The notes beneath the pieces are model-generated. The model did not search any database. It was not told the origin of the DNA and saw only the letters and a program-made list of their open reading frames with translations. Below are positions 44,516 to 54,459 of a stretch of 64,000 bases of DNA, one piece after another (position 1 is the first letter of the stretch; the number at the start of each line of letters is the position of its first letter). Source of the stretch: Ceratothoa steindachneri (lineage: Eukaryota; Arthropoda; Malacostraca; Isopoda; Cymothoidae); assembly GCA_963969495.1 (NCBI GenBank), contig OZ018321.1, positions 127,640,437 through 127,704,436 of the forward strand, in the 5' to 3' direction. The translations under genes were made by a program, and so were the position numbers.

Positions 44516-45896
44516 TGTCGTAGAATGGACTCCCGACGATATACCATATATCACTATTCGTTAAGGGAACTTCTTTAATTATCTTTAGAGTGCGTTAATG
44601 TCTGGCGGGCCGATATTATGTATCTTCGATATGCTTAAGAAGTGGAACTGAGCTCAAGGATAATAATATTGCTATCATTAATAAAATAGAGTTTTATTAA
44701 TAATAACTATCAACAAACACAAGACGGAAAATATTGACATAAACAGAGAACGGAAAGGGTCGTGGGGGCTCGAACTAATCCGAGGATTAAAGGATTTAAA
44801 AAGGTAAAACAAACATAGAGTTAAAGAGATGGGATGGTTCGCTAAACCATTTAAAGAACAGGATAGAATTGACAAAAGGTTTAAGTACTCAAAGGTGACG
44901 TTTGGCTTTCGTAACTTTATACGAGTGGTGCAGTGGAAGGCGACGTGAAGGAATTTTCGGTCCGCTGGCGAGTTCCAGCCGAAGGGGGGGAATAAGATGA
45001 TCCTAACGTGGCGTCTAGGGAATGAGAACCGTTTCTCGACGAACGGCTTGAAGAACAATGGCTGTTCTACGTTGTTCTCTTCTGAACAATAGGGAGGAGG
45101 GGTGAGAACCGTCTCTTGTCTACGGGCTCAAGAACAATGGCTGTTCTAATGTTGTTCTCATCTGAACAACGGAGGAAGGGTGAGAACCGTTTCTTGGCAA
45201 AGGGCTCAAAAGAACAATGGCTGTTCTAAGTTGTTCTCTTCCTGAACAATAGGGGGGGTGAGAACCGTCTCTTGTCTACGGGCTCAAGAACAATGGCTAT
45301 TCTAATGTTGTTCTCCTCTGAACAACAGGGGAAGGGTGAGAACCGTTTCTTGGCGAAGGCTCAAAAGAACAATGGCTGTTCTACGTTGTTCTCTTCCTAA
45401 ACAACGAGGGGGAAGCCTTAAGGACTTGGCGTCACGAAAGGCTCAAACCTTTGGCACTCAAGGGATATTGTCCTCCTTCTGGACAAGTGATGGTGAATCT
45501 CGAGGTCGAGGTCCCTTGGCGCACAAAGTGAGAGAGGGTCGTGGTGATGTTTCGCGACGAAAATCTGGATCTGCAATCTGATCTTAGTGGTAAAGTTTCC
45601 ATCTAAGTAGTCGAGACACTCCCTTGGCGTGGGGGACAATGGAGTGGGAGTTTTTGAGGAAATGCACAGCCGAGCCGGAGAACAATGCCTTATCTGCCCA
45701 TAAGCCTAACTCAATCTGGCGAGGTCGGCGTATGGGGGCGAACTGGGGGACGATAACCTCCTTGTTTAAACATTGACATCCGGTGGCTGTGATAAGGCGC
45801 CAATCTTCGAAGCGAAGATGCACGTGGGAGCATCGTGGTTTTAAATAATATGTGATAGGGGTTGAAATTAACGCGTTTTCAACCCGTTCTATCACA
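44516..45896 (-). repeat. LTR-B 3' LTR with five ~80-bp internal repeats
   Basis: Repeat units begin GAGAACCGT at 45024, 45104, 45182, 45260 and 45338, alternating between two subtypes (CGTTTCTTGGC and CGTCTCTTGTC). The polypurine tract AATGGAGGGG lies just outside the LTR on the minus strand (45897-45906). Confidence 0.9.
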
Positions 45897-46227
45897 CCCC
45901 TCCATTCCGGGAGAAGTTGTCACTTCGAAAAAAAAGAGAGAAGGGACAACGATAGAGCTCCGTTGTGGGGAACTCGTTTTCTTGTACCAACCGTACCTTC
46001 CTGCACCTAACTAGCATACCTCAATACATATGATTATTTTGATCCTTAGATTACAGGGGAAAATAACCTTTAATACAACTTAATAAAAAAAAGGGCATGG
46101 AACAATGAAATGATATAAAAATAGTACATAAGGGACAAAATAATTTATACGTAAATTAATGGATACAAATATATATACATACAAGACGGTATATACCTAC
46201 ATGGAGATACTAATCCTATGAATACAC

Positions 46228-46840
46228 TTACTCTACGCTATTCGGTAACGCATTCCTACTGAGTGCGTCAGTGACCTGGTTATCGGAACCTTTTATATAA
46301 TTTATTTTAAATTGATACTCTTGCAAGAGTAAACTCCAGGGCGTGATGCGGCCGTTGGAGTGTTGCACATTCCTAATATAGGCTAACGGACGGTGGTCGG
46401 TTTCTATCTGAAATTCTTTACCTATCAAGTACATCTTGAATTTGTCTATGACCCAGATAATTGATAGAGCTTCCTTTTCTATAGTGGCATATCTCTTTTC
46501 GCGTGGTAATAATTGACGACTAGCATATGCAACTGGATGACTCGTGCCGTCATTCTCATATTAAAGGAGTACACCTCCAATGCCCTCGTTGCTCACGTCG
46601 GTCTTAATCCCAAAGGATTTTTCCGGGTTGGGCAACTTTAAAATGGGGGCAGAAATGAACTTACTCTTGAGCTGATTAAAATGGAAAACAGCGACATCAT
46701 TCCAACGTAAACGATCGGGTGAATTCTTTTTTAAAAGGGAGATGAGGGTCGCCGAAATCGCATCGAAATTCGGAACGAATCGCCGATAGTACGAAGCTGA
46801 TCCTAGGAACGATCTTAATTGCTTCTTTGTAATCGGGAGG
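46228..46840 (-). pseudogene. LTR-B RNase H region
   Basis: Minus strand reads ITKKQLRSFLGSASYYRRFV, then PNPEKSFGIKTDVSNEGIGG, a TAA at 46561-46563, and HPVAYASRQLLPREKRYATI, KEALSIIWVIDKFKMYLIG, TDHRPLAYI and DNQVTDALSRNALPNSVE, then a stop at 46228-46230. These are the classic Gypsy RT-thumb and RNase H landmarks (TDAS, EKEALAI, TDHxPL, VADxLSR). The Ala of TDAS is Val here. Integrase should follow but only ~330 bp remain before the LTR, so it has been lost. Confidence 0.85.
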
Positions 46841-47267
46841 GCATGTCGGCGATTGTCTTAATCTTATCCTCTTGGGGACCCAACTGGCTTTGTCCTATTT
46901 TGAAACCCAAATATTTGATGGTTTCGTGGGCAAAATGGCATTTGCTGGGGCCAAGGGTGAGGCCATTTTCGCGCAGTCGCTCGAAGAGAGCTAATAGGGT
47001 GGTTAAATGGTGACTCCATTCAAATAGCTCTTGTAGCTGACTCTTTTGACGTGGTGTCAGCTGCGCGTCAATATCCAGGTCAGAGGGTTCCAAAGACTCG
47101 CCTGGTAGGGAAGGAGGAGGGTAATCGGCATCCGGTTGGGTACACACTATCTGTATTACATTAAGGGACTCCGCGGGGTAATCTTCTTCAAGCGCCGATG
47201 CTTCGTCCAGTTCTACGAAGGCATCTCCATGGGCGCGTTGGGGGGTTCTTTTTTTCTTGGGGTCCAC
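46815..47267 (-). pseudogene. LTR-B pol fragment with RT core deleted
   Basis: The frame runs from an acidic linker into LTPRQKSQLQELFEW, the start of the RT domain, and then directly into TLLALFERLRENGLTLGPSK and CHFAHETIKYLGFKIG, which normally follow the YVDD motif. About 150 residues, including both catalytic motifs, are missing between LQELF and the helix before ENGL. It joins the RNase H region by a frameshift near 46830. Confidence 0.8.
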
Positions 47268-48054
47268 GGACAGTCTCCGTGTCCTTGTCTTGGGCCTTAT
47301 CGCCTAAGGGTGTTAGTAATTCACACTCCTTTTGTGTCGTCCTAAATTCCTGGTTAGGGGTCTCCGAGAAATCGGACGGTATCGGGGTTCTGATGGGGAC
47401 GGGCTCCTGGGCTTCTTTCTTATCTCGGCCTCGAGGAAGGGTGGCCTGAGACACAGGGTCGGAACTTACTTGCGGGCTCTGTCTTATAAGTACGGAACAG
47501 AATTGTATGGGTGCTGAAATGACTTCAGCCCACCCATCATAATATTGGCACTGCAGGTAACATCTAACGACGGGGAATTGGTTCGCCCGCCTGAGGTAGT
47601 CATGTACCACCGCAAATTTTTAGTGGTTAGGGTCCACTGGGGAGAGGAGTTCGTCGGACACGATGAAACACGTACATCCTGTGTCCCTGACGAGAGTCGA
47701 TACTCGACAGCCGTTCACGCTGCCCTCCTCAAATTTCAAAGTTCCCGATGAACTTTTATCAAAAACAAAATTCAGCTGGTGGCCTGACGGAGGGGGAGAG
47801 GTTTCTGCTTGGGTCTGCACCACCGGGAGAGCCGGCGTTGCATTAATCTGGTGAACTTGGTGGGCTGGTCCGCTTCTAAGCCTAGAATTTTGGGGGCAAT
47901 TCCAGCTCATGTGGTTTTCTACACCACAGGTGAAGCATATGATTGGTCGCTTCGGGAAGGGAGATGGAGGAGAAATCTTAACGGGAGGTTTGGAGTCCCG
48001 TTGTTGGTTTGGGGGAAAGAAGTTTTTGGGTTTTACGGGGCTCGGAAACTTCAT
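47188..48054 (-). pseudogene. LTR-B nucleocapsid zinc knuckle and aspartic protease
   Basis: Minus strand from 48054: a Pro/Lys-rich segment, then CFTCGVENHMSWNC (CX2CX4HX4C knuckle) near 47940, a linker, and LVRDTGCTCFIVSDELL near 47690. The DTG triad with following hydrophobics is the retroelement aspartic protease active site. A TAA at 47620-47622 interrupts the frame, which then continues in register through DYLRRANQFPVVRCYLQCQY to 47188. The knuckle packages RNA and the protease matures Gag-Pol. Confidence 0.8.
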
Positions 48055-48108
48055 CGGCTTTCATGTGAAGGGGCGCGAATCCTTCCTTCTTTCCTTGTAG
48101 GGGGATTG

Positions 48109-49027
48109 TTAAGAAGTTCGATTCTCCTTTGGGTATAAATTATGGCTTGCGGCATAGACATCCGCTTCTTCGGTACATTCTTTAAAGGACTGGCACCGAC
48201 GATCCTTGACGAACGCGCGGATCTCCGTCGGGAGAGACGCCAAAAATTGATCTCGCAACACGAATTCTGTTAAGGACTCGTAGTTCGGATCAACCTTTGA
48301 GGATTCTAACCAAAATTTAAAATTCCTCTGAAGAATGTATCCGAATTGACGGAACGTCTGTCCGGGTTTAATACGACCTCCTCGAAATTCTTCGCGGTAG
48401 AAATCGGGAGTCATATTATGAGCGGCCAATAACTCAGCTTTTAAGGTGCTGTAGTTAATTGTACACTCAGATGGTAAAGATATAAAAATTTCGCGCAATT
48501 TAAAATTTAACAGGGGAGGTAATCTGGCTACACCTTCAGCCTCCAGATCCATGTTATTGATTTCGAGGATCTCTTCGAAGTGGGCTAAAAAGGCTCCGAA
48601 ATCCTCTCCATCCTTGAAATTGGGGAGCTTTAGTGAGAGATGGGGGGGGGGGCAGAACAGGAACTGGCGGACTGTATCTCTGCTTCAACACGAGCTAATT
48701 CAATCTGATGGTGAAGCTCAGCTTGTCTTCTCCGTTCCTCTCTTTCTTCTCGTTGAAATTCTCTTTCTCTTTCTTGTTCTTCTCGTTGGATTTCTCTTTC
48801 TCTTTCTTCTCGTTGGATTTCTCTTTCTCTTTCTTCTCGTTGGATTACTCTTTCTCTTTCTTGTTCTTCTTGTGGGATTTCTCTTTCTCTTTTTTCTCGT
48901 TGGATTACTCTTTCTCTTTCTTGTTCTTCTCGTTCTTTTCTTTGCTCCTCTTGAACGTACTCAATTAGTTCTTTTCCGGAAAGTCCACAGGACTCTCCTT
49001 GCGCTTTAAAGATTTCGAACTGAGTCA
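48109..49027 (-). pseudogene. LTR-B gag (coiled coil and capsid)
   Basis: ATG at 49025-49027 begins MTQFEIFKAQGESCGLSGKE, followed by LIEYVQEEQRKERE and then Arg/Glu-rich tandem repeats (RVIQREEREREIQREE-type units) to about 48690, a strong coiled coil. The frame breaks at a long C-run (plus-strand G-run at about 48638-48648). It resumes at 48552 with capsid sequence: FKLREIFISLPSECTINYST, LKAELLAAHN, FRQFGYILQRNFKFWLESSK and FVLRDQFLASLPTEIRAFVK, ending at a stop at 48109. Capsid assembly is the family role. Start chosen by similarity to LTR-A gag. Confidence 0.82.
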
Positions 49028-49349
49028 TCTTTGCACTTGGGGGCGCAATAGTCAACCAAATAAAATTCCTTGCAACAAGAATTATGCCTCTATAGAATTA
49101 GCCTACCTAAATATGGGCACTGACCTATTCGTACTTGGTTTCTCGATCTAAATAACCAATGACTAAAATAAAAAAAAAACACAACCAAATTATTATAACA
49201 GTTCCTTGAGCAACTCCAGCTTCTTAAGTTTAAAAAAAAGGGATACCAATCCTTAAAACAAAAGGGAACTACTAATACTCTATTCTTATAACGAATAACA
49301 CTATGCTTTACTCGACTGAGACCAGTGTTTGCAAAGATATAGCGTTAAA

Positions 49350-49399
49350 CCTTACACACCTGATACCAAATTTAAATAGTATATATACATATATATATA
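49350..49399 (-). promoter_or_regulatory. LTR-B primer-binding site displaced by an AT run
   Basis: On the minus strand the 5' LTR end CGACA is followed by an AT dinucleotide run and ACTATTTAAA, then TTTGGTATCAGGTGTGTAAGG. The primer site therefore sits about 30 nt from the LTR rather than adjacent to it. LTR-A has the same site about 10 nt away. Confidence 0.55.
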
Positions 49400-50946
49400 T
49401 GTCGTAGAATGGACTCGTGACGATATACCATATATCACTATTCGTTGAGGGAACTTCTTTAATTATCTTTAGAGTGCGTTAATGTCTGGCGGGCCGATAT
49501 TATGTATCTTCGATATGCTTAAGAAGTGGAACTGAGCTCAAGGATAATAATATTGCTATCATTAATAAAATAGAGTTTTATTAATAATAACTATCAACAA
49601 ACACAAGACGGAAAATATTGACATAAACAGAGAACGGAAAGGGTCGTGGGGGCTCGAGCTAATCCGAGGATTAAATGATTTAAAAAGGTAAAACAAACAT
49701 AGAGTTAAAGAGATGGGATGGTTCGCTAAACCATTTAAAGAACAGGATAGAATTGACAAAAGGGTTAAGTACTCAAAGGTGACGTTTGGCTTACGTAACT
49801 TTATACGAGTGGTGCAGTGGAAGGCAACGTGAAGGAATTTTCGGTCCGCTGGCGAGTTCCAGCCGAAGGGGGGGAATAAGATGATCCTGACGTGGCGTCT
49901 AGGGAATGAGAACCGTTTCTCGACGAACGGCTTGAAGAACAATGGCTGTTCTACGTTGTTCTCTTCTGAACACTAGGGAGGGGGGGTGAGAACCATCTCT
50001 TGTCTACGGGCTCAAGAACAATGGCTGTTCTAATGTTGTTCTCCTCTGAACAACGGGGGAAGGGTGAGAACCGTTTCTTGGCGAAGGGCTCAAAAAGAAC
50101 AATGGCTGTTCTACGTTGTTCTCTTCCTGAACAATGGGGAGGGGGGTGAGAACCGTCTCTTGTCTACGGGCTCAAGAACAATGGCCGTTCTAATGTTGTT
50201 CTCCTCTGAACAACGGGGGAAGGGTGAGAACCGTTTCTTGGCGAAGGGCTCAAAAAGAACAATGGCTGTTCTACGTTGTTCTCTTCCTGAACAATGGGGG
50301 GGGGGGGGGTGAGAACCGTCTCTTGTCTACGGGCTCAAGAACAATGGCTGTTCTAATGTTGTTCTCCTCTGAACAACGGGGAAAGGGTGAGAACCGTTTC
50401 TTGGCGAAGGCTCAAAAGAACAATGGCTGTTCTACGTTGTTCTCTTCCTGAACAACGAGGGGGAAGCCTTAAGGACTTGGCGTCACGAAAGGCTCGAACT
50501 TTTGGCACTCAAGGGATATTGTCCTCCTTCTGGACAAGTGGTGGTGAATCTCGAGGTCAAGGTCCCTTGGCGCACAAAGTGAGAGATGGTCGTGGTGATG
50601 TTTCGCGACGAAAATCTGGTTCTCCAATCTGATCTTAGTGGTAAAGTTTGCATCTGAATAGTCGAGACACTCCCTTGGCGTAGGGGGCAATGGAGTGGGA
50701 GCTTCGAGGGAATGCACAGCCGAGCCTGGAAACAATGCCTTATCTGCCCATAAGCCTAACTCAATCTGGCGAGGTTGGCGTATGGGGGCGAACGGGGGTA
50801 CGATAACCTCTTTGTTTAAACATTGACATCCGGTGGCTGTGATAAGGCGCCAAGCTTCGAAGCGAAGATGCACGTGGGAGCATCGTGGTTTTAAATAATA
50901 TGTGATAGGGGTTGAAATTAACGCGTTTTCAACCCGTTCTATCACA
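49400..50946 (-). repeat. LTR-B 5' LTR with seven ~80-bp internal repeats
   Basis: Units start GAGAACC at 49908, 49988, 50066, 50148, 50226, 50311 and 50389, again alternating between two subtypes. The extra ~166 bp compared with the 3' LTR equals one two-unit dimer. Outside the repeats the two LTRs are nearly identical. Confidence 0.9.
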
Positions 50947-51690
50947 GGGAACGTTCCCCTCTCCTTGGTTATTGCCCAGGAGGCGTGAGGAGCCAGTACC
51001 TTTACGCGTTTCGGCTGTGGTTTAGAGAGGTTGTCAGTGGTATTATTGGGTGGGCAAACCGTGGTGGAGGGCAGAGTGTGTTCTGTGGAAGGAGGTTTAG
51101 AGATAGTGGTCGTGGAAGCAGGGTTGGAGAAAATAGAGTCTAGGAGGGGGGGGAAGGAGTTAGGAGCATAGGTGGAGGGAGTAGATCTGGGAGATGATGG
51201 GCTAGAGATAGTACTGGAAGTGCAGATTATGAGAGGGTGCTGTCGAGAGAGAGAGGAGGTTGGGAGAAAGAAGGAAGGGTGGAAGGGGGAGAAGAAAGAA
51301 CAGCAATAGGGGGTGGGTGGGGGGGGCGTGGTAGATTTTTTGTTTAATATGGGGTGTTGTGGGCTTGGGGGATGTAGAGGTTGTGGTGTCAGTGGAAGTG
51401 AGGTTGGAAGCTGTGAGAGGGGGGTGGGGACGGTGGGAGAGGGGTTGATGGCAATAGGAGAGAGATTGGAGGTTGCCGAACGGAAAGTGCTGGTGGTAGG
51501 AGTGAGTTTAGGTATAGAGGAGGAAGGTTGGGAACTGTGGAAGGAGCAGAGGAGGCAGTTTGAAGAGAGATGGTAGCAATGGGCAGAGGGGCCGGTAAGG
51601 AGGGTCCAGTGGCGAGAGGTGCAGGGACAGAAGGGCGGGAGGGTTCGGGAGCGTGGTGAGTGTGTGGGCGGTTGGTTCAGAGGGGATAAC
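50947..51690 (-). mobile_element. Family-2 LINE, minus copy, 5' piece (Pro/Thr-rich ORF1 end)
   Basis: The minus strand matches 53770-54410 of the plus copy: a Pro/Thr/Ser-rich ORF1 C-terminus and GGTACTGGCTCCTCACGCCT. The element is truncated at about 51690, inside ORF1, upstream of which the zinc knuckles would lie. Runs of C cause frame breaks. Confidence 0.75.
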
Positions 51691-51759
51691 GCTGTTGTAT
51701 CTATACTCTCAAAGCTGAATTTCGGCTAGGTTACTCTTTTCTGATTGGTCGATTTACTT

Positions 51760-52690
51760 ACACCTATGTCTAGTTCGTCCGTAAATAAGTGCCCGCAACA
51801 TCCGAGAGATCAGTCCAGTAAGTTTTTGGAATACAATCTGAAGACTTAGGGGACTGCTCACCAACGCCAGAATATAAATAAAAGATGGAGAGGTAATCAT
51901 TGAGGATCCAGAGTCTCTCGAAAAAAGATTCAGGACTCACTGGGAAAAGATTTTCGCTATTACCCCTGAAGAGAACGACGACTTCGACCAGGACTTCGAA
52001 GACCAACTGCTCGAGGACCTCGGCACAGTGATTCATAGAACCCACCCCCACCCACGTATCTCAGGAAAGAGAGATGGTTGGCCACGGCTGCCCAATAACC
52101 TTTGAAGAAACCATGAAGATCATAAGGTATAAGGTCCTTCAATCAAAGGACACCAGGTTAGTCTGAAATCACGAAAAACAACCTCGTGAATGCCCCGAGG
52201 CAAATAATTCAGGGACTGGTTAATACCATGAATGCCGCCCTGAATACAGGCTACTTACCCGATGGGTACAAGATAGCTAAAATCATCTTCGTCCCGAAAG
52301 GAAATAAGCCCCCAGACCAGGTGCCAAACTATCGCCCGATCTCTCTTCTGGAGATGCTCGGCAAGATCTTTGAAAAGATCATAGCAAATAGGCTACAAGC
52401 TCAACTGAGCGAGTTAGGAGCGCACAACCCCCTAACAACATGGGTTCCGCCAAAAAAAGGGGCACTGATGCCGCCCTAGCGCTCCTGACAGAAAAAATTG
52501 CCTATTGCCATGCGAATAGGTTCTATGTAGACATTGTGTTGAGGGACGTGCAGAAGTCCTTCAATAAAGTCTGGCTGGAAGGACTACAATACAAGATCCT
52601 TAACCTCCAGCTAGACCCAATGCTGAAAAGGATCCTTTGTGACTTGGTCATGGACAGAAAGGAATGTCTTATGATCGAAGGGGCATGATT
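51760..52690 (+). pseudogene. Family-1 LINE copy E: ORF2 linker and partial RT
   Basis: Fragment truncated on both sides. ITPEENDDFDQDFEDQ at about 51957-52005 matches the linker of copy A (ITPEENVEFDQEFEGQ). RT: NTMNAALNTGYLPDGYKIAK and IIFVPKGNKPPDQVPNYRPI at 52210-52345, FEKIIANRLQAQL, GTDAALALLTEKIAYCHANR (52460s) and DIVLRDVQKSFNKVW, motif A with Asn in place of the second Asp. The sequence stops before motif B. GAGGCTTAGCCCGCTGCGG at 52713 resembles GAGGATTAGCCCACAGTGGG in the copy G leader, so a leader fragment abuts it. Confidence 0.8.
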
Positions 52691-53040
52691 GTAAACTTTG
52701 GGGAAAGGAAGTCTGAGGCTTAGCCCGCTGCGGAACCCAAAGGAAGGAGCAAACTTGGATTGGGACTCAGTTACCAACGCGAAGAGAATTAATTCCCTAC
52801 CCTGCGGAACCGTCCAAGACCACATAGAGAGACTCTACCGTCTTTTTGAGATGTCGGACGTAACGGAAAAATACCCCAAATCCAATAGAAGGACCTGCAC
52901 CCCGACTGGAGCCAGTTGATTCTGGCTTCAATTATCATTAAGTCCGCCATGTTTTTACACCCTCTGAGGAGCCCAACCAGGTTCATACTCACTTATCATC
53001 CATCACCATATCGGAGTCATGTTCATAGGGTTGTTATCGG
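52691..53040. other. Leader-like spacer before the plus family-2 LINE
   Basis: No ORF with recognisable motif. It contains the leader-like phrase at 52713 noted above and a terminal AAAGAAAGAAAGAAAAATGG just before the next ORF1. Confidence 0.4.
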
Positions 53041-53076
53041 CGGGGCGGAGGGACTCCCATAAAGAAAGAAAGAAAA

Positions 53077-54147
53077 ATGGCAAGTAACGCGTCTTACCTC
53101 ACACTGCTACATATATCAAACACAAAACCCACAACAAACAACGAACACACCCTCCTAAACTTAGCAGCTACACATGACACCCCCATCACAAACATCATAA
53201 AAACACATACAGCCCACAAACTCGTCTTCCGCTCACAGGAATGCGCAGTAAAATTCCACCAAAACGCTTCCGAAACACTTGCCGCACTAGACTTACGCAC
53301 GAGATTAGCCGACGGTGTAATCAAAAGACACGAAATACGCGTCACAAAGACCAACCCCCTATGGTTGGCCTTCCCCACAGATGACCTCCGCACACACCTC
53401 AGACAGAAGTAGTGGGAGGAGGTCATCGTAGATCTCTATTACAACCGCACTAAACAATGGGCAGTAATCACACTCCCTGACGAAAACAACAAATAACTGG
53501 TGCTAGACTAAGGCATCAAGGTCTGCGGCACCCTACACACCCTCACAACATCGAATCACAACATAACATAAGACCAACACAATGCCACCGGTGCTAGAAA
53601 ACTGGACACACAACACTAAACTGCCAAGCAGACCTGGTCTGCTCCAAGTGCAGTATTGTGGGCCACTACTTCACCACCTGTACAGCCACCACACCCCTCT
53701 GCTCCATCTGTGGCGGCGACCATGTCACCGTCAACCCAAAATGCCCTTACTTAAGTAAGGCCCGCTATGACGCCGTGGCGGCTATACGGCGTCCTTAATC
53801 CCTCTACACAACCATACATTCTGACCCCTTTCACAGCTCCCACTCCTTCCACCTCTTTACCTAAACTCCCTCCTACTTCCAGGGTCCCCCCCCCAGCAAC
53901 CTCTACTCCTTCCCCAATTGCCTCCAACTCCACTCCCACAGACACTACTACCCCCACCTCCCCCAAGCCCACCACACCCTCCATAACACTCCGTAACAAA
54001 CAAAAAAACTCTAGCACAACCCCCCCCCCCGACACACAACCACGCTTGAAGCCGTACCCCTCTCCTGATGTTCCTTCTCATCCCCTTTCCACCCCTCCTT
54101 CTTCGTCCCAACCTCCTCTCTCTCTCACGATACCCCCTCTCTCATAA
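53077..54147 (+). pseudogene. Family-2 LINE ORF1 (gag-like)
   Basis: 53077-53409 is an open N-terminal frame (HISNTKPTTNNEHTLLNLAA and onwards, with KLVFRSQECAVKFHQ, an RRM-like stretch). After shifts, three zinc knuckles lie at 53583-53745: CHRC, a stop, KTGHTTLNC; CSKCSIVGHYFTTC; and CSICGGDHVTVNPKC. Their spacings are CX2CX4HX4C twice and CX2CX3HX6C, the usual Jockey-type set, unlike family 1. A Pro/Thr/Ser-rich tail (53767-54144) follows. Expected role is RNP formation. At least three frame breaks. Confidence 0.75.
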
Positions 54148-54459
54148 TCTGCACCATCCTACTATCTCTAGCGCCTTATCTCCTAGCTCTACTCCCCCCC
54201 CCTCTGCTCCTAACTCCTCCTTCCTAGACTCTACTCTCTCTAACCCTGCTCCCACGACCGCTATCTCTAAACCTCGTTCCACAGAACACACTCTAACCTC
54301 AACCACGGCTCGCCCACTCAATAACACCATTGACAACCTCTTCAAACCACAGCCGACACGCGTAAAGGTACTGGCTCCTCACGCCTCCTGGGCAATAACC
54401 AAGGAGAGGGGAATGGTCCCGGCTAAATCAGCCTCACGCACACTCCGCCCACGACAATA

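Larger units (their letters stand above)
44516..50946 (-). mobile_element. LTR-B: Gypsy-type LTR retrotransposon, defective
   Basis: LTRs of 1381 bp (44516-45896) and 1547 bp (49400-50946) in minus orientation, TGTGATAG...CGACA. The ~3.5-kb interior has gag, zinc knuckle, protease and RNase H but lacks most of RT and all of integrase. It splits the family-2 LINE: the plus copy reads unbroken through the site. Flanks AAGAC and GGGAA may be a diverged 5-bp duplication of GGGAC. Confidence 0.9.

Noticed and set aside
48551..49009. Leu/Phe-rich plus-strand frames that look like membrane proteins
   Set aside because: Antisense of the Arg/Glu-rich LTR-B gag coiled coil; hydrophobic character is an artefact of reading the opposite strand.
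53857..54111. Gly/Arg-rich minus-strand frame
   Set aside because: Antisense of the Pro-rich ORF1 tail of the family-2 LINE.
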